From positions 434,001 to 498,000 of the forward strand of contig NZ_PTJE01000001.1 of the NCBI RefSeq assembly GCF_002934445.1: 64,000 nucleotides of DNA, given 5' to 3'. The DNA comes from Nonlabens xylanidelens. GTDB taxonomy: Bacteria; Bacteroidota; Bacteroidia; Flavobacteriales; Flavobacteriaceae. A program made the translations under genes and the position numbers. A model generated the notes under the pieces. That model was not told the origin of the DNA and ran no database searches. It saw nothing but the letters and a program-made list of their open reading frames with translations. Below are positions 52,891 to 61,113 of this stretch, piece after piece; position 1 is the stretch's first letter, and each line of letters begins with the position of its first letter.

Positions 52891-53055
52891 TGGATGATTT
52901 TAAGGTAAATAATAGTACGACTTTAATATGCGACAAAGAAAACCCTAAAACTGGTGATGACTACCATCTCTAGTGCAAATTTTAATTACCGACTATACGA
53001 TAGTAATTAACTACAGGTAGTAATCGTTATCACATAAATATTAAAAAATGAATGC

Positions 53056-53457
53056 CTAGGCTGTTTTCCCCCTTTTACCAGCGGTAATAGATTTTACTGG
53101 AGCATCCATTTTACAACTTGCATTAAAAGTAGCTCCAGGCTCTACGGCCAGTTTTTGAGTAGAGACATCTCCTTGAATATTTGCTGTGGACTTTAAACTA
53201 AGAAGACCGTTAACCACTAATGTTCCAGAAAACACACCTTCTACGTCTGCATTTGCGCACTCTAGAGTACCATCTATCTTACCATCCTTACCTATCACTA
53301 CTTTACCAGGCGTTTTAAGTGTACCGTTTATAACACCATCTATTCTAAAACCTCCATCACTTACTACATCGCCATTGATTGTTGTTCCATGACCTATTCT
53401 ATTTTGTGATTTACCTGCTTCCATAGAAGATTTCTTATTTTTTTTATCGTTAAACAT
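53056..53457 (-). CDS. Bactofilin
   Basis: This 133-residue protein has the bactofilin right-handed beta-helix repeats (GTTINGDVVSDGGFRIDGVINGTLKTPGKVVIGKDGKIDGTLECANADVEGVFSGTLVV) and a basic unstructured tail. Bactofilins polymerise without nucleotide into cytoskeletal filaments at the membrane. It lies 9 bp after the SprE/PorW-like gene. Confidence 0.95.
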   Translation of the reverse strand: MFNDKKNKKSSMEAGKSQNRIGHGTTINGDVVSDGGFRIDGVINGTLKTPGKVVIGKDGKIDGTLECANADVEGVFSGTLVVNGLLSLKSTANIQGDVSTQKLAVEPGATFNASCKMDAPVKSITAGKRGKTA

Positions 53458-53466
53458 ATGATTGCG

Positions 53467-56076
53467 TTAAAGCATTTCTTTTTGGTACTTATCTAGATTC
53501 TTATAGACCTGAATAATCTTATAATTTTCTGACGCTATAGCAAAGAATGATTTTGTTATGTTATAATTATTCTCTGGTTTTGCCATAAGGTCACCTAGAC
53601 CTCTTGCGCCTAGTTTTGAGTTTAAACCATGAACTACTACTAGTTTCTCGTCCTTATTATATACATCTACAGAGACTCTAAAGTTATAATTTTCGTTTTT
53701 AAACACCTCTAATAACTTATTCTTTAGATTCTCCATTGCTATGGCATCTGTAGTATTAAATCTATAAACTAGCTTAAAGTCTTTTAAATTATTTTCTGGC
53801 TGGAAAGCCTCTGCAATTTTAATAGTCTCAGCATCTGAGGCTAGTTTTTGAGCGCTTTTACCTACTTCTGTATTTGGAAAGTTTAAAGCCACGTAGTCCA
53901 GACCTTTTTTATACTCTTCAAAACCATACAGTCTACCAGCTGCAAATGCCTTTAATAATTCTAGACGCGGCACTATGTCATCACCACTAAAACGATTTGC
54001 ATAATTCTCTGCACTAGATATAACTACTTCATAATTCTCCTTTTCATACTCTTTGTAAAGTCTATTATAAACAGCTAGTGGACTAGCACTATCATCTAGT
54101 TTTGCCTCTGGATTCCTTAATATTTGAGCATATCGTGTATCTGGATAGTTAGATATGATTTTGTTTTTTAATTGTTCCGCTTTCGCGAAAGCGTTACTAC
54201 CTCCATCTTCTTTATAAATTAAATACAAGTTATAAAGTGCTGGCAACAATAATTTCTCTTCAGGATCGTGAGTTAATAAGGTGTCAAAACGATTAATAGC
54301 AAGATCATTGCGCTTAAACTTCTCCTTATATATCACTCCTAATTGATAGTAAGCAAAATTTCTAGATTGCGCGATGCTGTCTAGCATGATTTTACCTTCT
54401 GGCAAAGTGCTTGTGTAGAATTCTGTTTTAAATTCTGGTCTCACTTCTTCTACCTCTGTGATTTGCTCATCTATCACCTCGGTCTCTAGTTCTTCTTTTT
54501 TGTTTTTACGTCTCCAGTTATCTTTAAGATCACGTTTACCCCATTTTCTTCTAAAGTCTACCTTACCGCGGGCAACAGTTTGCTGGTTATAAAAATAAAA
54601 AGAACTACCAGTGTTTTTTAAAGTACCTATCGATGATCCAGGTGTAGAAAATGACGGACCTGTTTTACTACGTTTTGTTACACCTTTAATAGTCTGAAAT
54701 GCATTCTGATTTTGTGCTTCTTTTGCAGCTTCTACCTCAGCGGCTTGTGCTATGCGCTCTTCTTCTGCCTTAAGCTCGTCTATGTACTCTTGGTAATATA
54801 CCGCTTGCTCTTGCGGCGTCATTGCTAGCACTTTAAAAATACTATCGGCACTGCGACGTCTACCTTCATAGAAAATAACATCTTCTAGATTGTTTCTTTT
54901 TTTAGTAACTAGTCTGTGTTCTTTTGTACGTTCTACATAATTTGCAACAGCACTATCATAATATTTACCTGCGTTTACAAACTTAGCCTCGTCAAAACTG
55001 ATTTTACCCAAAGCAGAATGATTGTTACCTCTCAAATATCTGTCCTGACCGTTTCTTGCACGCAAGGATTTGTTATAATATTCCTTTGCACCTTCTATAC
55101 TGTCTTCATTCTCATAATAAATAGCTTTACGAGAGTAGATAGCGTCTAACCATGGTCTGTTTTCTCTATTCTCTTCTAGATCTGTTATGGTCTCTAGCAG
55201 TTCTACTTTAGAATCTTGAGAATCGTCAAAGTTTTTTATTTTTTCAATGTAGGCATTGATATAATAACGACGTGGGATCTTGCGATGCATGTCTATAATT
55301 TCATCATAATGTGCAAATGCACTATCGCGCTGCCCTTGTTTTGCAAAAAGTTGTGCTGTTATAAATTTATATCTAGCCTGTGTTTCTCTATTTTTAGTCT
55401 GTCGCTCTGCACGATTCATGTAAAGTAACGCACTATCTACTTGTTCTATGTTTAAAAAAGCTTGAGACAGAGTTGCGTTTGCAATAGCGAGATCTTCTTG
55501 TTCTATATCGCCTTTTTCTTCTTTAAGTAATTTACTTAAATTTTTAATTGCTATTTCATTATTATCCAGTCTCATATGAGTTCTCTCACGCCATACTTTG
55601 GCCTGGTTGATCTGGTCGCTCTCTGGCATAAATTGCAATATGTAATTAAATGCCTCTAACGCAGGTATAAAACGCTGGTCATAATATCTAGCCTTACCTA
55701 ATAGCATGTAAGCCTCGTCCACTTGTGGATTATATTCTGTTTCATTTATGAGCATGGAGTGCTTTTGCACTGCTTTTACTGCTTTTTCTTCGGCACGTTC
55801 AAAGTTAGGATCTGCTGGTTTTTCACCTGGCAAGAATACTTGATCTTTTAAAGTCATGCGTTCTACCGGGAGAATATCCCAGTAATTATCTTTATAAGTT
55901 TGTTCTAGTCCATCGAGACCAGCCTGTAAAGCAAGGTTACCGTTATAAAGAACATTATACTCTGTCCCGACAGCATGAAGATTACGACTTATAAAAGAAT
56001 TGTTTTTCCTACTACAGCCGGTAATAATAGCTATGAGTAGAAATGCGATACAAATATTGTAGAAAAACTGTTTCAA
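53467..56076 (-). CDS. sprE: T9SS TPR lipoprotein SprE/PorW-like
   Basis: This 869-residue protein starts with TTG (56074-56076), because a stop closes the frame upstream and the lipoprotein signal (LLIAIITGCSRK, Cys21) begins here. It is mostly TPR repeats with a central low-complexity segment. F. johnsoniae SprE and P. gingivalis PorW have this length and lipoprotein-TPR form as I recall; PorW links the PorLM motor to the outer-membrane part of the T9SS. Residues 629-633 (AFAKA) come from a palindrome copy. Bactofilin follows. Confidence 0.86.
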   Translation of the reverse strand: MKQFFYNICIAFLLIAIITGCSRKNNSFISRNLHAVGTEYNVLYNGNLALQAGLDGLEQTYKDNYWDILPVERMTLKDQVFLPGEKPADPNFERAEEKAVKAVQKHSMLINETEYNPQVDEAYMLLGKARYYDQRFIPALEAFNYILQFMPESDQINQAKVWRERTHMRLDNNEIAIKNLSKLLKEEKGDIEQEDLAIANATLSQAFLNIEQVDSALLYMNRAERQTKNRETQARYKFITAQLFAKQGQRDSAFAHYDEIIDMHRKIPRRYYINAYIEKIKNFDDSQDSKVELLETITDLEENRENRPWLDAIYSRKAIYYENEDSIEGAKEYYNKSLRARNGQDRYLRGNNHSALGKISFDEAKFVNAGKYYDSAVANYVERTKEHRLVTKKRNNLEDVIFYEGRRRSADSIFKVLAMTPQEQAVYYQEYIDELKAEEERIAQAAEVEAAKEAQNQNAFQTIKGVTKRSKTGPSFSTPGSSIGTLKNTGSSFYFYNQQTVARGKVDFRRKWGKRDLKDNWRRKNKKEELETEVIDEQITEVEEVRPEFKTEFYTSTLPEGKIMLDSIAQSRNFAYYQLGVIYKEKFKRNDLAINRFDTLLTHDPEEKLLLPALYNLYLIYKEDGGSNAFAKAEQLKNKIISNYPDTRYAQILRNPEAKLDDSASPLAVYNRLYKEYEKENYEVVISSAENYANRFSGDDIVPRLELLKAFAAGRLYGFEEYKKGLDYVALNFPNTEVGKSAQKLASDAETIKIAEAFQPENNLKDFKLVYRFNTTDAIAMENLKNKLLEVFKNENYNFRVSVDVYNKDEKLVVVHGLNSKLGARGLGDLMAKPENNYNITKSFFAIASENYKIIQVYKNLDKYQKEML
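54178..54193. repeat. 16-bp palindrome copy 16 (exact, coding)
   Basis: Exact CGCTTTCGCGAAAGCG encoding AFAKA in a TPR helix of the SprE/PorW-like lipoprotein. Confidence 0.97.
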
Positions 56077-56313
56077 AAAATAGGTTTTAAACTAACGTCC
56101 ATAACTCCAAATACCGCGTTGATATTGTGAAAGATGGTAAAAATAAGGATTTTTTACTTTCTGTGATGTTTAGATCTTGCAACTAATTAATTTTATAGAA
56201 AGGTGAATATAAAAACAGATCGTTAAACGTTTGATTTCAAAATGTCTTTGCCCTACTTTTAGACATCTATACTAGGTATCATTTTTGATAGCTTATTTAC
56301 TTTATCATTTTAT

Positions 56314-59300
56314 ATGAAATATTATCTTTTATTTATAACAGTCGTTTTATTTTCTTCCTTCTCAAAATCACAAACAGATAACAGCCTGTTATGGGAAATT
56401 AGTGGAAATGGTTTAGAAAAACCGTCATATTTATATGGTACCATGCATGTAAGTAGTAAAGTAGCTTTTAGACTAGACGATGTGTTTTTTACTTCTTTAA
56501 ATAAAGTAGATGCTATCGCACTAGAATCTGACCCAACACAATGGATGGGAGAATACTACAAAGAACAAATACTCTCAGTTCAAAACCCATCCATGTCCTA
56601 TAGATCTTCTTTTTACAAAAGTATCTTTAAACTAGAGCATCCAGATCCTCAAATGGTTAGATCTAGTATAAGGATGAATGATAGAGCATTAAACGGTTAT
56701 CTATATCGTAAAAGCAGCGAGTCAGATAACTTTGAAGAAGAGACTTATCTAGATATGTTCATATTTCAGGCTGGAAAAAAGGCTGGAAAACCCATAATAA
56801 GTCTAGAAGATTTTAAAGAATCTCAATACCTAACTTCAAAAGCCGCGACTAATCCTGGAAAAAAAGATATTGATAAATGGTTGCTAGAGCGTCTAGAAAA
56901 AGAAAATCGATATGACATACAAGAAAATGTATATCGAGATCGCAATATTTCTCTACTAGATTCTATAGGTGCGGCAACTAATACAGAGTATTATAGAAAG
57001 AACATGCTTTATGATCGCAATGAGAACATGGTACAGGTTATGGATTCTATCATGAGCTCAAAATCAATATTTGCAGGTGTAGGCGCCGCACATTTACCTG
57101 GTAAAAAAGGGATGATACAAATGCTGCAACGTAAAGGCTATACTGTAAAGGCATTAACCTCTAAACAAACTGAGTTAGCTAAAAGAGAGAAGAAAAATCT
57201 GGACGAGAGTTTTGTTGCTCCTACGCTTTCGCGAAAGCGTACCCCTGATCAATCCATTTCTTTAAATACATTTGACAATCTACGCGAATTTAGCATCAGT
57301 AATCAGTCATTTTATATGATGCCAGAGATGACTAATGGTGCATTCTTAACTATTTCTAGAATCAACACTCTCGATTACTTACACACCAATAAAAAAATTA
57401 TTGATTTAGAATTTTTAAACAATGTGCTTTTTGAAGATATACCAGGAGAAATTATTGAAAAGAAAGAGTTTACACTTCCTTACCCTGGCTTTTCTATTCT
57501 CAATAAAACTAAAAAAGGGGATTACCAGAAATACCATATTTATAAAACTCCATTAGAATTAGTGGTTGTAAAATTGGGTGGTAAACTGGATTATGTAAAA
57601 CGATATGAAAAATCCATATTTGATTCTATCACCTTATCACCTGTCAGTAAAAAGTTAAAAAAATTTATTGCCCCTTACAACAAGTATGAGGTTCTATTTC
57701 CTGAACATATAGTAGGTACCAATATCGATAACCCTGGTAAAACATTTTTACAAGGAACTGATGGAGACTCTTTTTATTTTCTACAAGAATCTCCAGTTTT
57801 TGATACCGATTATATCGAAGAGGATAAATTTGAAGCACAATTTATAATAGATGAATTTCTAGAAGATCTAGATTATAAGAAAGAGAGCGGCTCTATAGAA
57901 AAAACACCTTATTACAGTTATCGTGCGACAGCTGTCATGGACACTATTACCGACTCTAAAATCCAACTTAAAGCAATAGTAAAGGACGGTAGTTATTATT
58001 TATTAGGCTATACAGGAACTGATCAAAAAAATGCCGATGCTTTTTTCAATTCTCTATCTTTTAATAAAATAGACTATAAAGAATTTGAAACTGTACAAGA
58101 CACTGCTCTATTCTTTAACGTTAAAAGCCCTGTTATAGCTCCTACTGCAAGAAACAGATACTCTCGTGATGAGATTAAACCTTATGAAGCGAGTAAGAAA
58201 ACAACTTACTATACCACAGCTGCAAATGAGCAAATAGAGGTGAAAATGGAAAAGTTTCATGATTTACAAATGTTTCATAAACCTAATGATCTATGGAAAG
58301 AGGTAGATACCGAAGACTGGTCTACCATGAAGTTATATCGCAATAATATGCGTGCAAAAAACAAGAAAAAAACTCAAAAGGACAGTCTCTTTATCTATGA
58401 AAGAACTTTTAAAGACAGTCTAAGTGCTAAGCATATACTGGCAAAAAGTATGTATTATAAAGGACGCATTTATCATCTTAAAACGGTAATAGATAGCACG
58501 GCACAAACATCTCCATTTGTAAGCCAATTCTACGATAGTTTTACACCTAGCGACACCTTATTGGGTAAGGATGTTTTTAGCGATAAAACAGAAATATTCT
58601 TTAAAAATGTAGCTGCAAAAGACACCATAGTCTTTGAAGCAAGTGGAAAGATAAAATTTAAGGCAAAGGATATTCCAGAGATGATTAATTTAATCAATAC
58701 GGTAGATATAAATGATAAGAGTCTTAAAGACATTAAAGAATACACTCTAGGAGAATTAATGAAGTTAGAGGATTCAAGAGTACTTCCATACATCACAAAT
58801 TTATATGAAACTTCTTATAATGACCCTGATGTACAACTTATTATACTTAAAGAGTTATTAAGAAATAAGACCACTACAGATCATGATAAGGTACTGGAGT
58901 TACTAGAAAAAGATCTTCCTTTAAAACAGTCTGGCATCTCTAGTGCTTTAAATAGATATGGAGATTCTTTAAAATTATCTTCTAGATTATTTCCAGACTT
59001 ACTTACCTATGCATCTATAAGTGAATATAAAGAACCTGTTTATGAGCTGCTAGCACGAGTAAAGGATTCTAATTATGTAAAAAAGAAGGTCTATAAAAAA
59101 TACCGTAAACAAATAATTACAGATGGAAAAATAGAGATCAAAAGAACATTGAGTGCACGCAAATCTAGTTATAGTTATAACTCAAATGGCTTGCTTACTA
59201 GTTATGTGAAATTGATTTTTCCATTTAGAAAAGATAAAAACGCACAAGACTTTTTTACTAAATTATTAGATAGCGGTAAAAAAGAAGCCCTGGCAGAGTA

Positions 59301-59772
59301 TTTTACACTATTAAAACAGAATGAAGAATCTATACCACTGCGATTACAAGAACTTATAGAAGAAGATAATTCTCTTAAAGCGCAAGTAGTTATCACTGCT
59401 TCTAAGAGAGGTGTAATGCTCTCTCCACAAGTAACTCAAGAAGAACTAGCAAGGAGTATTGCACTTACTGCAAAATTGTTTGATAAGAATGAAGAACAAC
59501 TAAGTCTCATAGAAAAGAAAGTAATCACCACAGACAAAGATGATAAAGTAGCCTTATACCTCTTTGAATTTAAAAAGAAAGGAAGTTACCAGGAGCAAAC
59601 ATATATTAGGTACGTGGCTTTTAAACTAGGTCAAAAAAACACTCTAGTAACTAAAACTTATTCTAAGTCCTATAGTAATGGTAAACGTTATGAAACAGAT
59701 AAAGAAAAAGCAGATGCCATAAAAGAAATAGTAAAAGAACTAAAACACCAGGGCCGCTGGAGAGTACAATAA
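56314..59772 (+). CDS. Giant TraB/GumN-type putative protease with HEAT-like C-terminus
   Basis: This 1152-residue protein has a signal peptide (residues 1-19). Residues 22-290 are a TraB/GumN (Tiki-like) domain with the paired metal motifs GTMH (42-45) and GAAH (257-260) and Glu71 in ALESDP, so the active site looks intact. Typical family members end near 300. Here a linker holding a palindrome copy (LSRKR, residues 305-309) leads into about 840 more residues of beta-rich and then HEAT-like helical repeats (LPYITNLYETSYNDPDVQLIILKELLRN). The substrate is unknown. Inverted repeats lie upstream (TATCA-TTTT-TGATA, 56277-56290). Confidence 0.85.
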   Translation: MKYYLLFITVVLFSSFSKSQTDNSLLWEISGNGLEKPSYLYGTMHVSSKVAFRLDDVFFTSLNKVDAIALESDPTQWMGEYYKEQILSVQNPSMSYRSSFYKSIFKLEHPDPQMVRSSIRMNDRALNGYLYRKSSESDNFEEETYLDMFIFQAGKKAGKPIISLEDFKESQYLTSKAATNPGKKDIDKWLLERLEKENRYDIQENVYRDRNISLLDSIGAATNTEYYRKNMLYDRNENMVQVMDSIMSSKSIFAGVGAAHLPGKKGMIQMLQRKGYTVKALTSKQTELAKREKKNLDESFVAPTLSRKRTPDQSISLNTFDNLREFSISNQSFYMMPEMTNGAFLTISRINTLDYLHTNKKIIDLEFLNNVLFEDIPGEIIEKKEFTLPYPGFSILNKTKKGDYQKYHIYKTPLELVVVKLGGKLDYVKRYEKSIFDSITLSPVSKKLKKFIAPYNKYEVLFPEHIVGTNIDNPGKTFLQGTDGDSFYFLQESPVFDTDYIEEDKFEAQFIIDEFLEDLDYKKESGSIEKTPYYSYRATAVMDTITDSKIQLKAIVKDGSYYLLGYTGTDQKNADAFFNSLSFNKIDYKEFETVQDTALFFNVKSPVIAPTARNRYSRDEIKPYEASKKTTYYTTAANEQIEVKMEKFHDLQMFHKPNDLWKEVDTEDWSTMKLYRNNMRAKNKKKTQKDSLFIYERTFKDSLSAKHILAKSMYYKGRIYHLKTVIDSTAQTSPFVSQFYDSFTPSDTLLGKDVFSDKTEIFFKNVAAKDTIVFEASGKIKFKAKDIPEMINLINTVDINDKSLKDIKEYTLGELMKLEDSRVLPYITNLYETSYNDPDVQLIILKELLRNKTTTDHDKVLELLEKDLPLKQSGISSALNRYGDSLKLSSRLFPDLLTYASISEYKEPVYELLARVKDSNYVKKKVYKKYRKQIITDGKIEIKRTLSARKSSYSYNSNGLLTSYVKLIFPFRKDKNAQDFFTKLLDSGKKEALAEYFTLLKQNEESIPLRLQELIEEDNSLKAQVVITASKRGVMLSPQVTQEELARSIALTAKLFDKNEEQLSLIEKKVITTDKDDKVALYLFEFKKKGSYQEQTYIRYVAFKLGQKNTLVTKTYSKSYSNGKRYETDKEKADAIKEIVKELKHQGRWRVQ
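57224..57239. repeat. 16-bp palindrome copy 17 (exact, coding)
   Basis: Exact CGCTTTCGCGAAAGCG; the symmetry extends to 20 bp (57222-57241, arms TA/TA). It is read as LSRKR at the junction between the TraB domain and the long C-terminal extension. Confidence 0.97.
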
Positions 59773-59776
59773 GAAA

Positions 59777-60004
59777 TTACATCTTAAACGGCTTCTTAAA
59801 AAAGATAGACTTTAAACCGTACTCTCTACCGTTTTCGGTTTCTTCTATGTGTGGTTTAGGTGCTACAACCATGGCTACACCTAATGGTATAAATGTAGTT
59901 AACATACCAGGCTCCATTAACAACATGACTATATATCTAGAAATCAAGAATAATACAGTAAACGAAATACCATAAATAAGGAATGATTTGATTTTAGGGC
60001 TCAT
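59777..60004 (-). CDS. Small two-helix membrane protein, paralogue A
   Basis: This protein has 75 residues from ATG 60002-60004 (MSPKIKSFL). A start at 60022 would overlap the -7 box. Two membrane helices are followed by a conserved cytoplasmic end (PLGVAMVVAPKPHIEE, EYGLKSIFFKK). It is similar along its length to the upstream gene at 60029, so the pair is a tandem duplication. The function is unknown. Confidence 0.78.
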   Translation of the reverse strand: MSPKIKSFLIYGISFTVLFLISRYIVMLLMEPGMLTTFIPLGVAMVVAPKPHIEETENGREYGLKSIFFKKPFKM

Positions 60005-60019
60005 GATAATTATTTTCTT

Positions 60020-60027
60020 CAAAGATA
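60020..60027 (-). promoter_or_regulatory. -7 promoter box of paralogue A
   Basis: The minus strand reads TATCTTTG (TAnnTTTG), 15 nt before ATG 60004, and lies between the twin genes, giving the second one its own promoter. Confidence 0.52.
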
Positions 60028-60028
60028 C

Positions 60029-60259
60029 CTACATCTTCATTACCTTCTTACCAAAAAGGAATTTAAGCCCATACTCCTTGCCAGACTGTAATTGAGTAAC
60101 ATGAGGTCTGGGTGCAATTAACCAGGCTAATCCAAGAGGTAAAATTATCGACATCGCGTTAGGTTCTTCTATAAATTGCATCATTATAATTCTTAGTATC
60201 AGAAATGATGTAAGAAAAATAATCACGTGAATTCCTAACATTTTAAATCTTGGACTCAT
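60029..60259 (-). CDS. Small two-helix membrane protein, paralogue B
   Basis: This 76-residue protein begins MSPRFKMLG and has two membrane helices and the shared tail PLGLAWLIAPRPHVTQ, EYGLKFLFGKK. It differs from paralogue A at many positions, so the duplication is old. It lies 39 bp after the ABC ATPase gene on the same strand. The function is unknown. Confidence 0.78.
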   Translation of the reverse strand: MSPRFKMLGIHVIIFLTSFLILRIIMMQFIEEPNAMSIILPLGLAWLIAPRPHVTQLQSGKEYGLKFLFGKKVMKM

Positions 60260-60298
60260 ATTAAATTATTTAAATTAGTATTGAAATTCAACAAAGTT

Positions 60299-61039
60299 TT
60301 ACTCTTCCTCGCTTATCGCTGCAGTAGGAGCATAACTCTCAGAGATCCCTTTAAAATAACCTTCTAACTCTGCAAAAGTTCCTGATGTTTTTACTTTATC
60401 CATCATTACTTTTCCTTTTTCTAACAACACAACTCTTTGTGCTACCTCAGTAACATGTTGTAAATCGTGACTAGAGACTAAAACAGTAGTATTAGGATCG
60501 TCAGCAAGTCCTTTAATAATTTTCTTTAAACGTATTTGAGTAGAAGGGTCCAGATTTGCAAACGGCTCATCGAGTATAACCACTTCTGGATTACCTATTA
60601 AAGAAGCTATTATTCCTACTTTCTTTTGGTTTCCTTTAGAAAGATCACGCAAGTACTTTTTCTGTCCCACGGCTTCACCATTAAAAAAGTCAGAATAAGA
60701 AGCAATCAGTGCGTCGATATCTGCTTTATTCTGCCCTCTTAATTCACCTATAAAGTAAAAATATTCTTCAGGTGTTAGATAACCTATTAAGAAACTTTCG
60801 TCTACAAAAGCGCTCGTAAAAGGTTTCCAGTCCTCGCTCTCGCTTACTTTAATATCATTGCTCAAAATATAACCAGTCGTAGGCTGGATCAAATCGAGTA
60901 GCAAAGAAAATAAAGTTGTTTTTCCTGCACCATTATTTCCTACTAGACCTATCGCTTGGCCTTTTTCGATTTTTAGCTCTTCTATATTTAGAACAGAAAC
61001 GCCGTTATATACTTTTGAAAGGTTTGTTATTGAAATCAT
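60299..61039 (-). CDS. ABC transporter ATPase
   Basis: This 246-residue protein has Walker A GNNGAGKTT, signature LSKGNQKK (LSxGN form common in exporter ATPases), Walker B VVILDEPFANLDP and switch His in SSHDLQHV. It is paired with the DUF5687 permease gene 74 bp upstream, with a palindrome copy between them. It is probably an exporter; the substrate is unknown. Confidence 0.93.
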   Translation of the reverse strand: MISITNLSKVYNGVSVLNIEELKIEKGQAIGLVGNNGAGKTTLFSLLLDLIQPTTGYILSNDIKVSESEDWKPFTSAFVDESFLIGYLTPEEYFYFIGELRGQNKADIDALIASYSDFFNGEAVGQKKYLRDLSKGNQKKVGIIASLIGNPEVVILDEPFANLDPSTQIRLKKIIKGLADDPNTTVLVSSHDLQHVTEVAQRVVLLEKGKVMMDKVKTSGTFAELEGYFKGISESYAPTAAISEEE

Positions 61040-61071
61040 AATCTTGTTGTATTAAAAGTTGGTTATTATTC

Positions 61072-61087
61072 CGCTTTCGCGAAAGCG
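61072..61087. repeat. 16-bp palindrome copy 18 (exact, intergenic)
   Basis: Exact CGCTTTCGCGAAAGCG; the symmetry extends to 24 bp (61068-61091, arms ATTC/GAAT). It lies between the DUF5687 gene and its ATPase gene. Confidence 0.97.
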
Positions 61088-61113
61088 GAATCTAAACAGT
61101 CCTCACAGACCAG

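Noticed and set aside
52891-53055. Hidden AtpZ gene upstream of the DUF6168-like gene
   Set aside because: Only very short frames (about 14 codons) exist in this 165-bp gap.
570-57239. Palindromes as Rickettsia-type palindromic elements or an insertion sequence
   Set aside because: Those elements are over 100 bp and insert whole peptides. Here only 16-24 bp are shared, with no target duplication or transposase.
570-61087. Reading the palindrome as ParB parS sites
   Set aside because: parS is close to TGTTTCACGTGAAACA. The arms here have a different core (TTTCGCGAAA), and parS sites cluster near the origin rather than every few kb.
13027-61087. Intergenic palindromes as terminators
   Set aside because: None has a T tail, several lie inside operons, and proper terminators with T runs are present at separate positions.
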